From Primulina eburnea (Eukaryota > Streptophyta > Magnoliopsida > Lamiales > Gesneriaceae): a stretch of 64,000 nucleotides of DNA. Below, in pieces: positions 45,350 through 57,428 of the stretch. The stretch's first letter is position 1; every line of letters begins with the position of its first letter. The notes beneath the pieces were generated by a model, which searched no databases, was not told where the DNA came from, and worked only from the letters and a program-made list of their open reading frames with translations. Where the stretch lies: positions 62,001 to 126,000 of the forward strand of contig NW_027331395.1 in the NCBI RefSeq assembly GCF_022965805.1, written 5' to 3'. A program made the position numbers and the translations under genes.

Positions 45350-48250
45350 TTGGCGGATTTGCCAGTGGTGTGTGAGTTTGCTGATGTCTTTCCAGATGAG
45401 ATTCCTGGATTGCCTCCGATTCGAGAGATAGACTTCAGCATTGAGTTAATTCCAGGAACAGTTCCGATTTCGAGAACTCCATACCGGATGGCACCGATCG
45501 AGTTAAAAGAGTTGAAAGAAGAGTTGGAGGATTTACTGGCCAAGGGTTACATTAGACCTAGTGTATCTCCTTGGGGTGCTCCAGTACTGTTCGTAAGGAA
45601 GAAAGATGGGTCGATGAGACTTTGTATCGACTACAGGCAATTGAACAAAGCAACAATAAAGAATAAATATCCGTTGCCATGGATTGACGATTTGTTTGAT
45701 CAATTGCAAGGTTCATCTGTGTATTCCAAGATTGACTTGAGATCGGGATACCATCAATTGAGAGTCAGGGAGTCTGATATCTCAAAGACTGCATTTAGAA
45801 CCAGGTATGGACATTATGAATTTATTGTCATGCCTTTCGGTTTGACTAATGAACCGACGGTATTTATGGGATTGATGAACCGCGTCTTTCAGAAATACTT
45901 GGATGATTTTGTTATCATATTCATTGATGATATATTGATTTATTCGAAGAATATGATTGAGCATGTTGATCATCTGAGGACTGTATTAAGAATTCTGAGG
46001 GCTGAAAAGTTGTATGCGAAACTGTCAAAATGCGAATTTTGGTTGAAACAGGTAGTGTTTTTGGGTCACATTATATCAGGAGATGGTATATCTGTTGATC
46101 CTAGTAAGGTTGAAGCCGTGATTAGTTGGCCGAGACCTACGTCTGTACCAGAAATTCGCAGTTTTATGGGTTTGGCAGGGTATTACCGACGCTTTATTCA
46201 AGATTTTTCGAGTATTGCCAAACCAATTACTCAGCTAACGCAGAAGAATGCTCCGTTTATTTGGTCAGAAGACTGTGAATCCAGTTTTCTGGAATTGAAA
46301 AGGAGATTGACCAGTGCGCCTGTGTTAACGATTCCTTCAGGTACTGGTGACTTTGTAGTTTATTGTGATGCATCTCACCGAGGATTGGGTTGTGTTTTGA
46401 TGCAGCGGGGGCATGTGATTGCTTATGCCTCGAGACAGCTGAAACCCCATGAAACTCGTTACCCAATTCATGATCTTGAATTGACAGCTATTGTCTTTGC
46501 CTTGAAGATATGGCGACATTATCTATACGGTGAGGAATTCGAAATATATTCTGATCATAAAAGTTTGAAATATATGTTTTCACAATCTGAATTGAATATG
46601 AGACAGCGAAGATGGCTAGATTTACTGAAAGATTTCGTTTGTGAGATCAAATATTATCCAGGGAAATCTAATGCAGCAGCTGATGCACTAAGTCGAAAGA
46701 TGTGTTCTTTATCTTTATCGACGATTGGTGTATCAAATTTGATTGAAGATTGCTGCTTGTCTGGATTAGTATTTGAGACAAATCGTCAGCCTCTGAGATT
46801 GTGTGCTATTCGGGCTGAACCAGAACTACTTTTGAAAATTAAAGAAGCTCAGAAAGTTGATCAGAATATACAGAATTTGATTGCGATGGTCAGAGCTGGA
46901 CATCGATCCGAATATCGAGTTTGTGACGGTATTTTGTATGTGAATAATCGTATTGTTGTGCCAAATGTTTCAGAGTTGAAACAGCGAATATTGACAGAGG
47001 CGCACAACAGTCGTTTTAGCATTCATCCTGGTGGCAGAAAAATGTATAATGATTTAAAGACACAGTATTGGTGGAAACAAATGAAGTCTGATGTGACTAA
47101 ATTTGTAGCCAAGTGTCTGAATTGCCAACAGGTGCAAGCTGAAAGAAAAAAATCAGGAGGATTGTTGCGGAGTTTGTCCATTCCTGAATGGAAATGGGAT
47201 CACATTTCCATGGATTTTGTGACACAGTTACCAAGATCCTCCAAAGGTTGTGATGTGATTTGGGTCGTGATTGATCGATTGAACAAATCCGCATGTTTTA
47301 TTCCATACAAAATGACATACAGATATGATCAGATGGCCGATGTCTATGTTAAGGAAGTGGTTAGACTGCACAGAGTGACGAAGTCGATTGTTTCAGATCG
47401 TGATCCTCGATTCACTTCGCACTTCTGGCAGAGTTTGCAGCAAGCTCTAGGTACGAAGTTGCATCTTAGTACCGCATATCATCCACAGACTGACGGACAG
47501 TCAGAGCGGACGATTCAGACATTGGAAGATATGCTAAGAGCAGTAGTGCTTGATTTCAGCACTAATTGGCAAGATGCATTGCCTCTTTGTGAATTTTCGT
47601 ACAACAACAGCTATCAGACAAGTATTGAGATGGCCCCATTCGAAGCGTTGTACGGAAAGAAATGCAGATCCCCTCTGTATTGGGATGATATCTCTGAAGT
47701 TCCTGAGACTGGACCTGATATGATCAGACATATGGCTGAGAAAGTGAAATTAATTCAGGAGAAAATGAAGGCAGCTCAGGACCGACAAGCCAAATATGCC
47801 AACCTCAGACGACGACCGTTGGTATTTGAGGCTGGAGATCGAGTATTCCTAAAGATTTCTCCTTTCAGAGGTGTTGTCCAATTTGGCAAGAAAGGAAAAT
47901 TATCTCCAAGATATGTGGGTCCTTATGAGATTCTCGAGAAGATAGGAGATCGTGCCTATCGACTTGCCTTGCCGCCTTCATTATCAGTAATACATGATGT
48001 TTTTCATGTATCTATGCTGCGGAAATATCTCCCCGATGATTCTCACGTGATTCCGCCAGACGAGACCGAGCTGGATGAGACATTGAGTTATGTCGAGAAA
48101 CCGATTCGGATTATCGATCGTAAAGAAAAACAGCTCAGAACAAAAATGATTCCACTTGTTAAAGTGCAATGGACTCGTCATGGGGTAGAAGAAGCCACCT
48201 GGGAGACTGAATCTGATATGAGACAGGAATTCCCAGCATTATTCCACTGA
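45350..48250 (+). CDS. pol: pol of element D: RT, RNase H, integrase, chromodomain
   Basis: A 966-codon frame that is open throughout; the Met at 45350 is internal, and the pol frame really begins a little upstream near 45306. RT: catalytic FIDD at residues 191-194. RNase H: Asp340 in VYCDASH, then [10 protein letters not shown]. Integrase: zinc-binding region from His552 ([11 protein letters not shown]) to C589xxC (CLNC); catalytic Asp622, Asp683 (SDRDPRF) and Glu719 (QSERTIQTL), with 35 residues between the last two as expected. The C-terminal part has the GPY-type [14 protein letters not shown], the [10 protein letters not shown] block and, at about residues 912-965, a chromodomain-like segment ending [14 protein letters not shown], typical of the Tekay/Del chromovirus clade. 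It copies element RNA into DNA and inserts it. Confidence 0.96.
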   Translation: MADLPVVCEFADVFPDEIPGLPPIREIDFSIELIPGTVPISRTPYRMAPIELKELKEELEDLLAKGYIRPSVSPWGAPVLFVRKKDGSMRLCIDYRQLNKATIKNKYPLPWIDDLFDQLQGSSVYSKIDLRSGYHQLRVRESDISKTAFRTRYGHYEFIVMPFGLTNEPTVFMGLMNRVFQKYLDDFVIIFIDDILIYSKNMIEHVDHLRTVLRILRAEKLYAKLSKCEFWLKQVVFLGHIISGDGISVDPSKVEAVISWPRPTSVPEIRSFMGLAGYYRRFIQDFSSIAKPITQLTQKNAPFIWSEDCESSFLELKRRLTSAPVLTIPSGTGDFVVYCDASHRGLGCVLMQRGHVIAYASRQLKPHETRYPIHDLELTAIVFALKIWRHYLYGEEFEIYSDHKSLKYMFSQSELNMRQRRWLDLLKDFVCEIKYYPGKSNAAADALSRKMCSLSLSTIGVSNLIEDCCLSGLVFETNRQPLRLCAIRAEPELLLKIKEAQKVDQNIQNLIAMVRAGHRSEYRVCDGILYVNNRIVVPNVSELKQRILTEAHNSRFSIHPGGRKMYNDLKTQYWWKQMKSDVTKFVAKCLNCQQVQAERKKSGGLLRSLSIPEWKWDHISMDFVTQLPRSSKGCDVIWVVIDRLNKSACFIPYKMTYRYDQMADVYVKEVVRLHRVTKSIVSDRDPRFTSHFWQSLQQALGTKLHLSTAYHPQTDGQSERTIQTLEDMLRAVVLDFSTNWQDALPLCEFSYNNSYQTSIEMAPFEALYGKKCRSPLYWDDISEVPETGPDMIRHMAEKVKLIQEKMKAAQDRQAKYANLRRRPLVFEAGDRVFLKISPFRGVVQFGKKGKLSPRYVGPYEILEKIGDRAYRLALPPSLSVIHDVFHVSMLRKYLPDDSHVIPPDETELDETLSYVEKPIRIIDRKEKQLRTKMIPLVKVQWTRHGVEEATWETESDMRQEFPALFH

Positions 48251-48319
48251 TGCGAGTTTCTTATTTCAGTTGCTGTTATTTTTGATATGACTGCTTGAGA
48301 TTTCGAGGACGAAATCATG

Positions 48320-48336
48320 TCTCAGAGGGGGAGAGT
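48320..48336 (+). promoter_or_regulatory. Polypurine tract of element D
   Basis: CAGAGGGGGAGAG just before the 3' LTR, preceded by ATTTCGAGGACGAAATC, the context shared by all Tekay-type elements in the window. It primes plus-strand DNA synthesis. Confidence 0.9.
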
Positions 48337-50225
48337 TGTAAGGCCCGAGATTATATCATTTTAATTCGAGATTTTTTAATTTACGAATTTTGGAATGATA
48401 AATTCGATTCCACGGTTTTTGTAATTAATTAGGATTGAAATGGGAGTAAAAAGAGTTGTGAGGACCAAATCGCAAATAGTGAAGATTTCAGGGGCTAAAG
48501 TGCAATTAGCACTTGAGTGACACTTGTCACACCATGCAATTGATATATATATACAATTGCAATTCACGAATTCAGAGCAACAACCGAGATTCCAGAGAAG
48601 ATTTCCTCAAATTCTTGTGATCTTAGATTTGTGATTCCGTGTGAACCGTCTATCAGAATTTAAATCCGAACACGGTACCGAGCTCCTCTTGACACGAGCT
48701 ACAACTGGACGTAAGTTTTGTTACATTTTGACATGCTTTGAAATTATGCAATGGTCAGAATTTAATAGGATTCATATTTGATGTTCTTGACATGTTAGAC
48801 ATCGTAGAATCGAAGTCAGATTGAGAAACGGACTGATTATGGAATGGTTATGGATTTTTAGGGTATATTGAGTTATACCGGACAGATTTGAATTATGACG
48901 GGATTACGGATTGTATTGGATATGAGTTATAGATTGTAACTGTTATCTGGTGAATTGGTATTGACGGGGATATTGAAATTATACCGTTATACCGTTAATT
49001 TGAATTAAATCCAGATTGATCAGATTGTTATGATATTGACTGGTATATTGATATGAGATTATTGATATTGTCAGTACCAGACAGATTGTGAGTTCAGGAC
49101 TTCGACTGAGCCAGAAACCGACGAAGGAAAGGTATAAGTCAATGTGGTATTGGGAGATGGACTTGAGTCGGTTTAGACTTGGGTTTCCCTAAATCACATA
49201 CTTTACTTTATTGCATTGATATTTTCATTGATTGATTGATATACTTGTTTTCTTGAGTTATAGATTACAGGTATTAGAAGAGTAATCTTATGACAGAAGT
49301 GCTGTTAGTGGTGGGATCACCACAGGCACATTGCACGATGTCATAAGATGGTGTATTGGCGGATGTGCCAAAGACTGTCACTGGATGTTTGGCTATCGAT
49401 GTGGATAGGATGGTGGCTTTTTCTATTACTGTTAATCAGTATTGTATCGATGTGGATAGATTAGTAGCTCTTCTATTACTGTTAATCGTTGTCATATCGA
49501 TGTGGATAGAATTAGAGTTGCTTCTATTACTGTTAATCGGTACTATATTGATGTGGATAGAATAATAGCTTCCTCTATTACTGGTAATCGATACCGTATC
49601 GATGTGAATAGAACTGGAGTCTTTTCTATTACTGTTGATCGATACCATATCGTCGTGGATAGAACTGGAGTCTTTTCTATTACTGTTAGTCGATATATGC
49701 ATGCCAACTTCTGGAATCGGGATCCCTAGACTAGGATTGAGTCTAGTCTGAATGATGTAGCTACGAGTATTGTTGACAGTTTGATAATGATTATGTTTCA
49801 GACTTTGTTACATATATCTGTTACCTGATTACATGATTTATATTGTTTATATGATTGCATGTTTCGTTGATTTATACTGGGAATATATTCTAACCGGTTT
49901 ATCCGGCTGTTGTCTTGTCTGTATGTGTACTTGACAACAGGTGGGACAGGTTCGGGGTCGAGAAGATGAAGAGAGAGATCGTGATTAGAGTGGTGGCACC
50001 GGACTTGGATTAGAGATAGGATTGAACACTTGATAGTAGTTGTCAAACCCCAGTTTGAATAAATGTTTATGATACAGGACTTGTATTTTATATACTGATA
50101 TGTATATATGTCTTGATTTCACTACGTTCCGCAATTTAAAAAGAAAAATTTTTAGACCCTGTTTTATAATTGATTAATTAGTCCCAATGATGATTAAGAA
50201 CTTGATTAGCGTCCGGGTCCCCACA
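48337..50225 (+). repeat. 3' LTR of element D
   Basis: 1889 bp, the same length as the 5' LTR and about 99% identical by eye. The 51-bp minisatellite is at 49392-49700. The right border is fixed by AAATC at 50226-50230. Confidence 0.95.
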
Positions 50226-50825
50226 AAATCAGAGAGGGGATTGCTGTGTCTGGGATTGCTTCACGCTCAATCTTCCCAATTGTCTAATCAGACTCGCCTC
50301 CGCCCTCCTTGCTTTACTCAAAGCATCAGCAAAATGATAAGGTTGCTGCATGTTCATCAATGCAACTATTTCTGAATTCAATCCTCTGACGAACTGATTC
50401 ACTACAGTTTCGTCATTTCCAGCCAAATGAGGAGCAAAATGCAGTAGCGTAGAGAATTTCGCAACATATTCTTCAACATTAAGTTGACCTTGTCTCAAAT
50501 TCTCAAATTCCGCTCTTTTGTCCTCCTGATATAAAACTGAGAAAAATCTTTGATAGAATTCAGCTTTGAAGACTTCCCACGTGATCACAATACCACGTAG
50601 TTCTAAGATGCCTCTGATCGTAATCCACCAATTTCTGGCAGCCTCCCGTAACTGATAAACTACCAATTTAACTTTCTGTTCATCGGTACAATCCAGTAAA
50701 TCGACCAATATTTCTATGTCATCCAACCAGTTCTGAAAATCTTCCGATTTCTCAATACCACTCAGAATCGGTGGCTGAAGTAACTGAAATTCCCTCAACT
50801 TCGTTTCCATTGGAGTTTCTGACAC
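50226..50825 (-). pseudogene. gag N-terminal part of interior A, cut by element D
   Basis: About 199 codons from ATG at 50825 to the D insertion. They cover the whole retrotransposon gag domain (WLDDIEILVDLLDC, KLVVYQLREAARNWW, TWEVFKAEFYQRFF, LRQGQLNVEEYVAKFSTLLHFAPH, VRGLNSEIVALMN). The frame is open up to the insertion site; joined to 41396-41641 it would match the 281-residue gag of interior B. The ancestral start codon upstream, ATG in element D, is ATA here (plus-strand TAT near 50900), so translation would begin at MSETPMETK. Confidence 0.92.
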
Positions 50826-51237
50826 ATCTATCTGAGATTCTGATCTATCTATCTGATCAAACGAAGTACTGCCTTTTTCAGGAATCCTTCGGGGAGCTAT
50901 ATCTGATTACCAAAACATTAGTAATCCAGTACAACCAATCTGTTCTAATATTTCTCTGATCATCTTACTGCTGATCAGGAATCAGATCTGATTTATATTC
51001 AAGAATACATAATACCCATTCAAATCAAATAATCAGGGAAACATGTATCTCAAAGCAGAAACACATAGTCTCATGCTAGCACACAATGTCAATCAACATT
51101 AAAATAAATATCATGCTAGCAATCACATGCAAGGAAGAAAATTCAATCTACCCCGCTCATTCTCTTCTATCTCAGTCTACAGAACCTACGGCTCTAGAAC
51201 CTACTGTTCTGGAACCTAATGCTCTGATACCACCTGT
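50826..51237 (-). other. Leader and primer binding site of interior A
   Basis: About 410 bp between gag and the 5' LTR. The primer site at 51221-51232 reads TGGTATCAGAGC on the minus strand, five bases from the LTR at 51238. The leader has short GGTTCTAGAGCCGTAGG-type repeats near 51180-51220 next to the primer site, and no other gene. Confidence 0.85.
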
Positions 51238-53594
51238 TGTGGGGACCCGGACGCTAATCAAGTTCTTAATCATCATTGGGACTAATTAATCAATTATAAA
51301 ACAGGGTCTAAAAAATTTTTCTTTTTAAATTGCGGAACATAGTGAAATAAAACATATATACATCTCAGTATATAAAATACAAATCCTGTATTACAAAACA
51401 TTTATTCAAACTAGAGTTTAACATCTAATATCAATTGTTCAAACCCTATCTCAGAACAAAGTCCGAAGTCTCCACTCTAACTCGATCTCTCTTCATCTCC
51501 TCGACCCTGAACCTGTCCCACCTGTTGTCAAGTACACATACAGACAAGACAACAGCCGGATAAACCGGTGATAATAACTCCCAGTATAAATCAATGAAAC
51601 ATGCGATCATATAACAAATATAAAGCATGTAATCAGGTATCAACAATATGTAACGAATCTGAAACATAATCAATAACACACTGTCAACTATACTCGTAGC
51701 TACAAAATTCAGACTAGACTCAATCCTAGTTTAGGGATCCCGGTTCCAGACGTCGGTCTGCATATATCGACTAACAGTTATAGAAAAGACTCCAGTTCTA
51801 TCCACCCCGATATAGTATCGATTAACAGTAATAGAAAAGACTCCAGTTCTATCCACACCGATACAGTATCGATTAACAGTAATAGACGAAGCCCTGATTC
51901 TATTCACATTGATATATTATCGATTACCAGTAATAGAGCAAGCCCCGATTCTATTCACATTGATATGACATCGATTACCAGTAATAGAACAAAGTCCGAT
52001 TCTATCCACATCGATATAACATCGATTAACAGTAATAGAAGGAACGATGAATCTATCCACATCGATATAATATCAACCAACAGTAATAGAAAAAGCTATA
52101 CATCTATCCACATCGATATAATATCAACCAACAGTAATAGAAGAAGCTATCAGTCTACCCACATCGATAATCAATCATCCAGTGACAGTCTTTGGCACAA
52201 CCGCCAATACACCATCTTATGACATCGTGCAATGTGCCCGTGGCGATCCCACCACTAAAGGCACTTCTGTCATAAGATTACTCTTCTAATACCTGTAATC
52301 TATAACTCAAGAAAACAAGTATAACAATCAATCAATGCAAATATCAATGCAATAAAGTAAAGTATGTGATTTAGGGAAACCCAAGTCTAAACCGACTCAA
52401 GTCCATCTCCCAATACCACATTGACTTATACCTTTATCTTCTCGCTCAGAAGAAGAAGAAGAAGAAGTCCCGACTCTATCTCGGTCCATTCCCAATCTGG
52501 TAATAACAATACCGAACAGATATAATATCAATATTCAACTCAATTCAATACCTGTTCTGATTAATATTCAAATCAAAATATACGCTGATCGATATCCAAT
52601 CAAGATACACTCTAATCCATATCAACCATATCACAATTTAATCGAAATCACTACAGAATCTGATCAATATCAATTAACTGATGTTTCAACGGTACAACAA
52701 TACAGTCTCGATAACCCCGTCACTCCGAACATCACAGATATATTACCAGAACTCATAATCAATATCGATACCAGTCATAATCTCAATAACAATACATATC
52801 TGATATACATTCTCAGTCAAATCGACTCCAAAAATCATAACAATTTCATAAACAGTCTGTTTCTCAATCTGACTTCGATTCTATGATGTCTAACATGACA
52901 AGAATATCATATATGAATCCTATTCAATTCTGACAATATCATAATTTCAAGACATGTCAAAACGTAGTAAAACTTACGTCCAGTTGTAGCCTATGTCGAT
53001 AGGAACTCGGTACTGTAATTGGATTCAAAATCTGACGGACGGATTTTTCACAAAAGGCGTAAGGATTTCTGGAGGAATTTCTCGTTCTTCCTTATCATTT
53101 CTGAAGAAGAACTTATATATATATATATTTATATATATATATATATATAACATCCGTTGCATGCAAGAGAAAAGTGGCATATTTCATGCTTTCCGGGTGG
53201 CGCGCGAGCGGTCATATTCTATCGCTCGGGCGCCGAATATTCTGTCCGAAGATAATCTCGATACACACCGGCGCTCGAGCGGTCAAAAACTACTGCTCGG
53301 GCGCCGAACATTCTGCCCAAGCCTCGAATTTTCACCCCTTTGGCGCTCGGGCGGTAAATCCTTACCGCTAGGGCGCGGAGGATTCTGTCCATCTACCTTC
53401 TTATCATACATTGGCGCTCGGGCGGTAGCTTTCTGTCGCTCGGGCGCCAACAGTTCTGTACCAAAAATGCCTAATTCACATGCTTCACCCCATCTAGTCT
53501 CTGAATAGCCCGGCTTCTTTATTCGAGTTCATATCACCTCAATCATATCAGTTAATCAACGTCTGATTATAATGATTAAATTTCGGGCATTACA
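51238..53594 (-). repeat. Middle LTR of A/B, shared by both interiors
   Basis: 2357 bp. It is the 5' LTR of interior A (primer site on its left) and the 3' LTR of interior B (polypurine tract on its right). It carries the 51-bp minisatellite (about 51766-52173), a TA tract (53113-53149) and the GC-rich hairpin cluster (53199-53448). Confidence 0.92.
53199..53448 (-). repeat. GCGCTCGGGCGG hairpin cluster (middle LTR)
   Basis: Four inward-facing pairs as at 38420-38672, with a few substitutions inside the motif (TACTGCTCGGGCGCC, TACCGCTAGGGCGC) that weaken some arms. Confidence 0.88.
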
Positions 53595-56170
53595 TTTCTC
53601 CCCCTCTTAGATCTGAGTTCGTCCTCGAACTCGTAAGCAATCAATTCAGACATAACAGAAGAAATGTATAATAGAGTTTAGATCAAAGCTCATCTCAATG
53701 AACCCGTTCTGAAATCTCTTTCTTGTATCAACCTCTGATTTCAACTCTGGAATGAGAATTCATGAAGTATAGTATCATAATACTTCTCAAACTAACTCTG
53801 ACATAATCAATCTTGCCATGTTGGTAATACAACATCCGTATAAACCACTTCCCATTTATAACAAAACAATACCAGTAATTGTTATCCAATCTGTTTATCC
53901 TGATCAAGGACCTATATAGTCTTTAGCTTCGAAGACCAATCGTCATCATCCGACGTTGGTTTCTGGAATCTGTTCATTCTGAACTATCTTTATCTTCTTT
54001 CGAATTCTCTTCAAAAGAAATAAAACTCTGTAGTATTCACTGTAAACTGTCTTGAATATAACTATCCCCTTACCAATCTAATAAGCTGATAGGTATGGTC
54101 ACATAGTGATACTAGGTCATATCCATTAGTGCAAACATCCAACACTAAAGCTGTACCAAAGTCTTTTAATATCTGGATAACACATTCTGATTGCCTGTCA
54201 ATCTGTGAATAATCTGCGAAAGAGTTCATGATATCTTCTATCACAAGTACAAACTCAATCAAAATCACAATCTGATATAATCTACTTAAATTTTCTGTTC
54301 CATCTGAACATTTCTTTGACATCGATCTACGTCATCTAGTTCTGTTTGTACGTAGTCTGATACAAACTGATAGATATGGATTCAGTAATCTGTCAATCAT
54401 AATCATATCATATCTCAATCTGGAGAAAATGACGGTACTTTCATTACGAAAGCCATAGAAATGTACTCCCATTTCTATTCAGAAATATACAAAATCTGTA
54501 ATAATCGTCTGATTTCTATCTTTCTGCCTATTCTGTTAGCGATTTAGACATATCAGTATGATTTCTGCCAACATTTCAGTACAATTTCTGTCATAACTGA
54601 TTTAATCTGTCTATACCAACACTGTCTGTTATCCGAATGAAAACTGAATCCACTATTGTGCATGTCTGATACTATCTGTGATATCTGATTCGAACTCATT
54701 CGGCACAAACAAATCAGTTAATAATATATAATAAAATAAAGAAGAAATACCTAACTGGTATTCGGCTCTGACTACAGATATCAAATTCTGTTATATAATT
54801 CTGAAACATTCTGATATAACATTTCTGAACTGCTGCAACTCTCAACTGTTTACAATATTCTGTATCAAACATACTTGCACCCCACAGTAATAACAGTCAG
54901 ATTCGAAATAAAGACAACCTATACAGATCTAGTGAGTTTAAGAAAACTCATAAAACAACGATTGCTGGCAATACTGATAATTCTGACTACTGATCAATCT
55001 TCACAGTGACTAAATCATCTGCCATATCTCATCTGCAAATAGAATATGCTCCCAAACAATATAAGATGTCTCAAATACTGATTTAGAGCAATCACAATAC
55101 GCAAGCAGATATAACATAATAAGGGAATAAGAGAATAAGAAAATCTGTAAAACTCAGCAATTCTGACTTTCTGACATTTCTGCTAATTCTGATATAATTG
55201 TTACCTGTGTCGTTTACAGTCGCTGATTTCTGTCTCAACTGTGCAAATAAATCGGTATACAAACTGCAGATATCACATATTCTGAATACAATCTGTTTCA
55301 ATTATGATTCCTACCTGACTAATTTTTGTATACAATAATCACGGTTCTCTGAATATTCAATAAAATCTTCAAATATTCCATTTAATCAATCAGATGATGT
55401 GAACATATCAAATATCATATATATAACAAGCATAAAATCATCAGAATATCCCTGAATCTAAGAGTTAGCAATCTGTACCCTTCTATTAATCTTCCATATC
55501 ATTCTGTACTGAATTTTAGTATATAACCATTACCTGGTATCGATTCAATTATTAAATCTACCTTTCTGATATCAACACATATGAAATCTTATCTAGGCAA
55601 ATATCAATCAATCCTTACGTAACTATCAAATCTGTAGTTGCTAAACTCGATTTCAGTAGGTCTACTGAATACATAAGGATACTATCTGTTCCTTTCTGTA
55701 ATAATCGAGTTATAAACAATGCATATATCACAGAAATTCTGAATCTAGAGTCTTTACCGGAAAATCTCCGTTTATCAGCCAGATCTGGTCTGAATCTTAT
55801 CATATCTGGAATAATTTCGACAATATCTCTGTACTTGTTCATCATTACAATTTCAGTAATGCAATTAAATCAGATCATCATACACAAGTACAGCCCAGTC
55901 TAACTCCATCTCATTTTTATCTTACTGCAGTATATATATCTATATCATCATAAAAATCTTAGATATCATCATTTTCCTCAACAATCAAGGACATTAATAC
56001 CACAGTATAAACAAACTCCATAGATACAGCATATCTCCATGCTACTCAATCACAGATACTCATAAAATGCCTTAGCACATATCAATACATATGCAATATA
56101 ATCATAAAGAAATAGTACCTATGATGTTCTGGGTCTGTTCTTCTGTCATTATCACCAATGACTCTGCTCT
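53595..56170 (-). pseudogene. Eroded pol of interior B
   Basis: Polypurine tract at 53595-53608, then the same decayed pol as interior A. At 54062-54322 the minus strand keeps an 86-codon frame that clearly derives from integrase, with DRQSECVIQILKDF where intact relatives have [13 protein letters not shown], but with the catalytic core otherwise lost. At 55615-55845 the protease-to-RT linker is still visible. Nearly every landmark falls at the same spacing as in interior A. Confidence 0.78.
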
Positions 56171-57016
56171 CTAAAATCTTCGAGGACCCTTCTGGGGACA
56201 GACTCTAGCAAAGTGTCCCTGTTGTCTGCAGATATGACAAGTACCAGTCACTCCCTGGCATGGCTCTGTGGGATGTCTTCCCCCACAAGTTCTGCAATAC
56301 ACCCCAGTATAGCTCGGGCTAGAACCGCTGGAACTAGAGGAACCACCTCCTAATTTCTTGAACGGTTTCTTTCGAGCTTTAAGCAACTCTTGCTTTCCAC
56401 TCGTGCTGCCACGTTGAAATCGGAGAGGGGATTGCTGTGTCTGGGATTGCTTCACGCTCAATCTTCCCAATTGTCTAATCAGACTCGCCTCCACCCTCCT
56501 TGCTTTACTCAAAGCATCAGCAAAATGATAAGGTTGCTGCATGTTCATCAATGCAACTATTTCTGAATTCAATCCTCTGACGAACTGATTCACTACAGTT
56601 TCGTCATTTCCAGCCAAATGAGGAGCAAAATGCAGTAGCGTAGAGAATTTCGCAACATATTCTTCAACATTAAGTTGACCTTGTCTCAAATTCTCAAATT
56701 CCGCTCTTTTGTCCTCCTGATATAAAACTGAGAAAAATCTTTGATAGAATTCAGCTTTGAAGACTTCCCACGTGATCACAATACCACGTAGTTCTAAGAT
56801 GCCTCTGATCGTAATCCACCAATTTCTGGCAGCCTCCCGTAACTGATAAACTACCAATTTAACTTTCTGTTCATCGGTACAATCCAGTAAATCGACCAGT
56901 ATTTCTATGTCATCCAACCAGTTCTGACAATCTTCCGATGTCTCAATACCACTCAGAATCGGTGGCTGAAGTAACTGAAATTCCCTCAACTTTGTTTCCA
57001 TTGGAGTTTCTGACAC
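56171..57016 (-). CDS. gag: Intact gag of interior B
   Basis: 281 codons, complete, on the minus strand. The retrotransposon gag domain spans about residues 20-190 (WLDDIEILVDLLDC, AARNWW, TWEVFKAEFYQRFF, LRQGQLNVEEYVAKFSTLLHFAPH, RGLNSEIVALMN). It is followed by the linker ARKKPFKKLGGGSSSSSG and two zinc-knuckle motifs, CRTCGGRHPTEPC and CHICRQQGHFARVC, near the C-terminus (PQKGPRRF). The protein would form particles and bind element RNA. It is the only complete gag in the window and sits beside a fully decayed pol, which suggests that selection kept gag alone. The start is the first in-frame ATG left: the upstream ancestral ATG is now ATA, about 35 codons before it. Confidence 0.93.
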   Translation of the reverse strand: MSETPMETKLREFQLLQPPILSGIETSEDCQNWLDDIEILVDLLDCTDEQKVKLVVYQLREAARNWWITIRGILELRGIVITWEVFKAEFYQRFFSVLYQEDKRAEFENLRQGQLNVEEYVAKFSTLLHFAPHLAGNDETVVNQFVRGLNSEIVALMNMQQPYHFADALSKARRVEASLIRQLGRLSVKQSQTQQSPLRFQRGSTSGKQELLKARKKPFKKLGGGSSSSSGSSPSYTGVYCRTCGGRHPTEPCQGVTGTCHICRQQGHFARVCPQKGPRRF

Positions 57017-57428
57017 ATCTATCTGAGATTCTGATCTATCTATCTGATCATACGAAGTACTGCCTTTTTCAGGAATCCTTCGGGGAGCTATATCTGATTA
57101 CCAAAACATTAGTAATCCAGTACAACCAATCTGTTCTAATCTTTGTCTGATCATCTTACTGCCGATCAGGAATCAGATCTGATTTATATTCAAGAATACA
57201 TAATACCCATTCAAATCAAATAATCAGGGAAACATGTATCTCAAAGCAGAAACACATAGTCTCATGCTAGCACACAATGTCAATCAACATTAAAATAAAT
57301 CTCATGCTAGCAATCACATGCAAGGAAGAAAATTCAATCTACCCCGCTCATTCTCTTCTATCTCAGTCTACAGAACCTACGGCTCTAGAACCTACTGTTC
57401 TGGAACCTAATGCTCTGATACCACCTGT
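57017..57428 (-). other. Leader and primer binding site of interior B
   Basis: Primer site at 57412-57423 (TGGTATCAGAGC on the minus strand), five bases from the LTR. Sequence almost identical to 50826-51237. The lost ancestral gag start lies near 57090-57095. Confidence 0.87.

Larger units (their letters stand above)
41647..50225 (+). mobile_element. Element D, near-complete Tekay chromovirus
   Basis: An 8579-bp plus-strand LTR retrotransposon inserted in the gag gene of interior A. The target duplication AAATC at 41642-41646 and 50226-50230 is perfect. LTRs at 41647-43535 and 48337-50225 are both 1889 bp; reading them side by side I count roughly 17 substitutions and no indel, so insertion is recent. 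Internal order: primer site, gag, protease, RT, RNase H, integrase, chromodomain, polypurine tract. Two frameshifts, in the gag zinc-knuckle region and before RT, break the polyprotein, so this copy is probably inactive unless they are sequencing errors. Confidence 0.95.
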
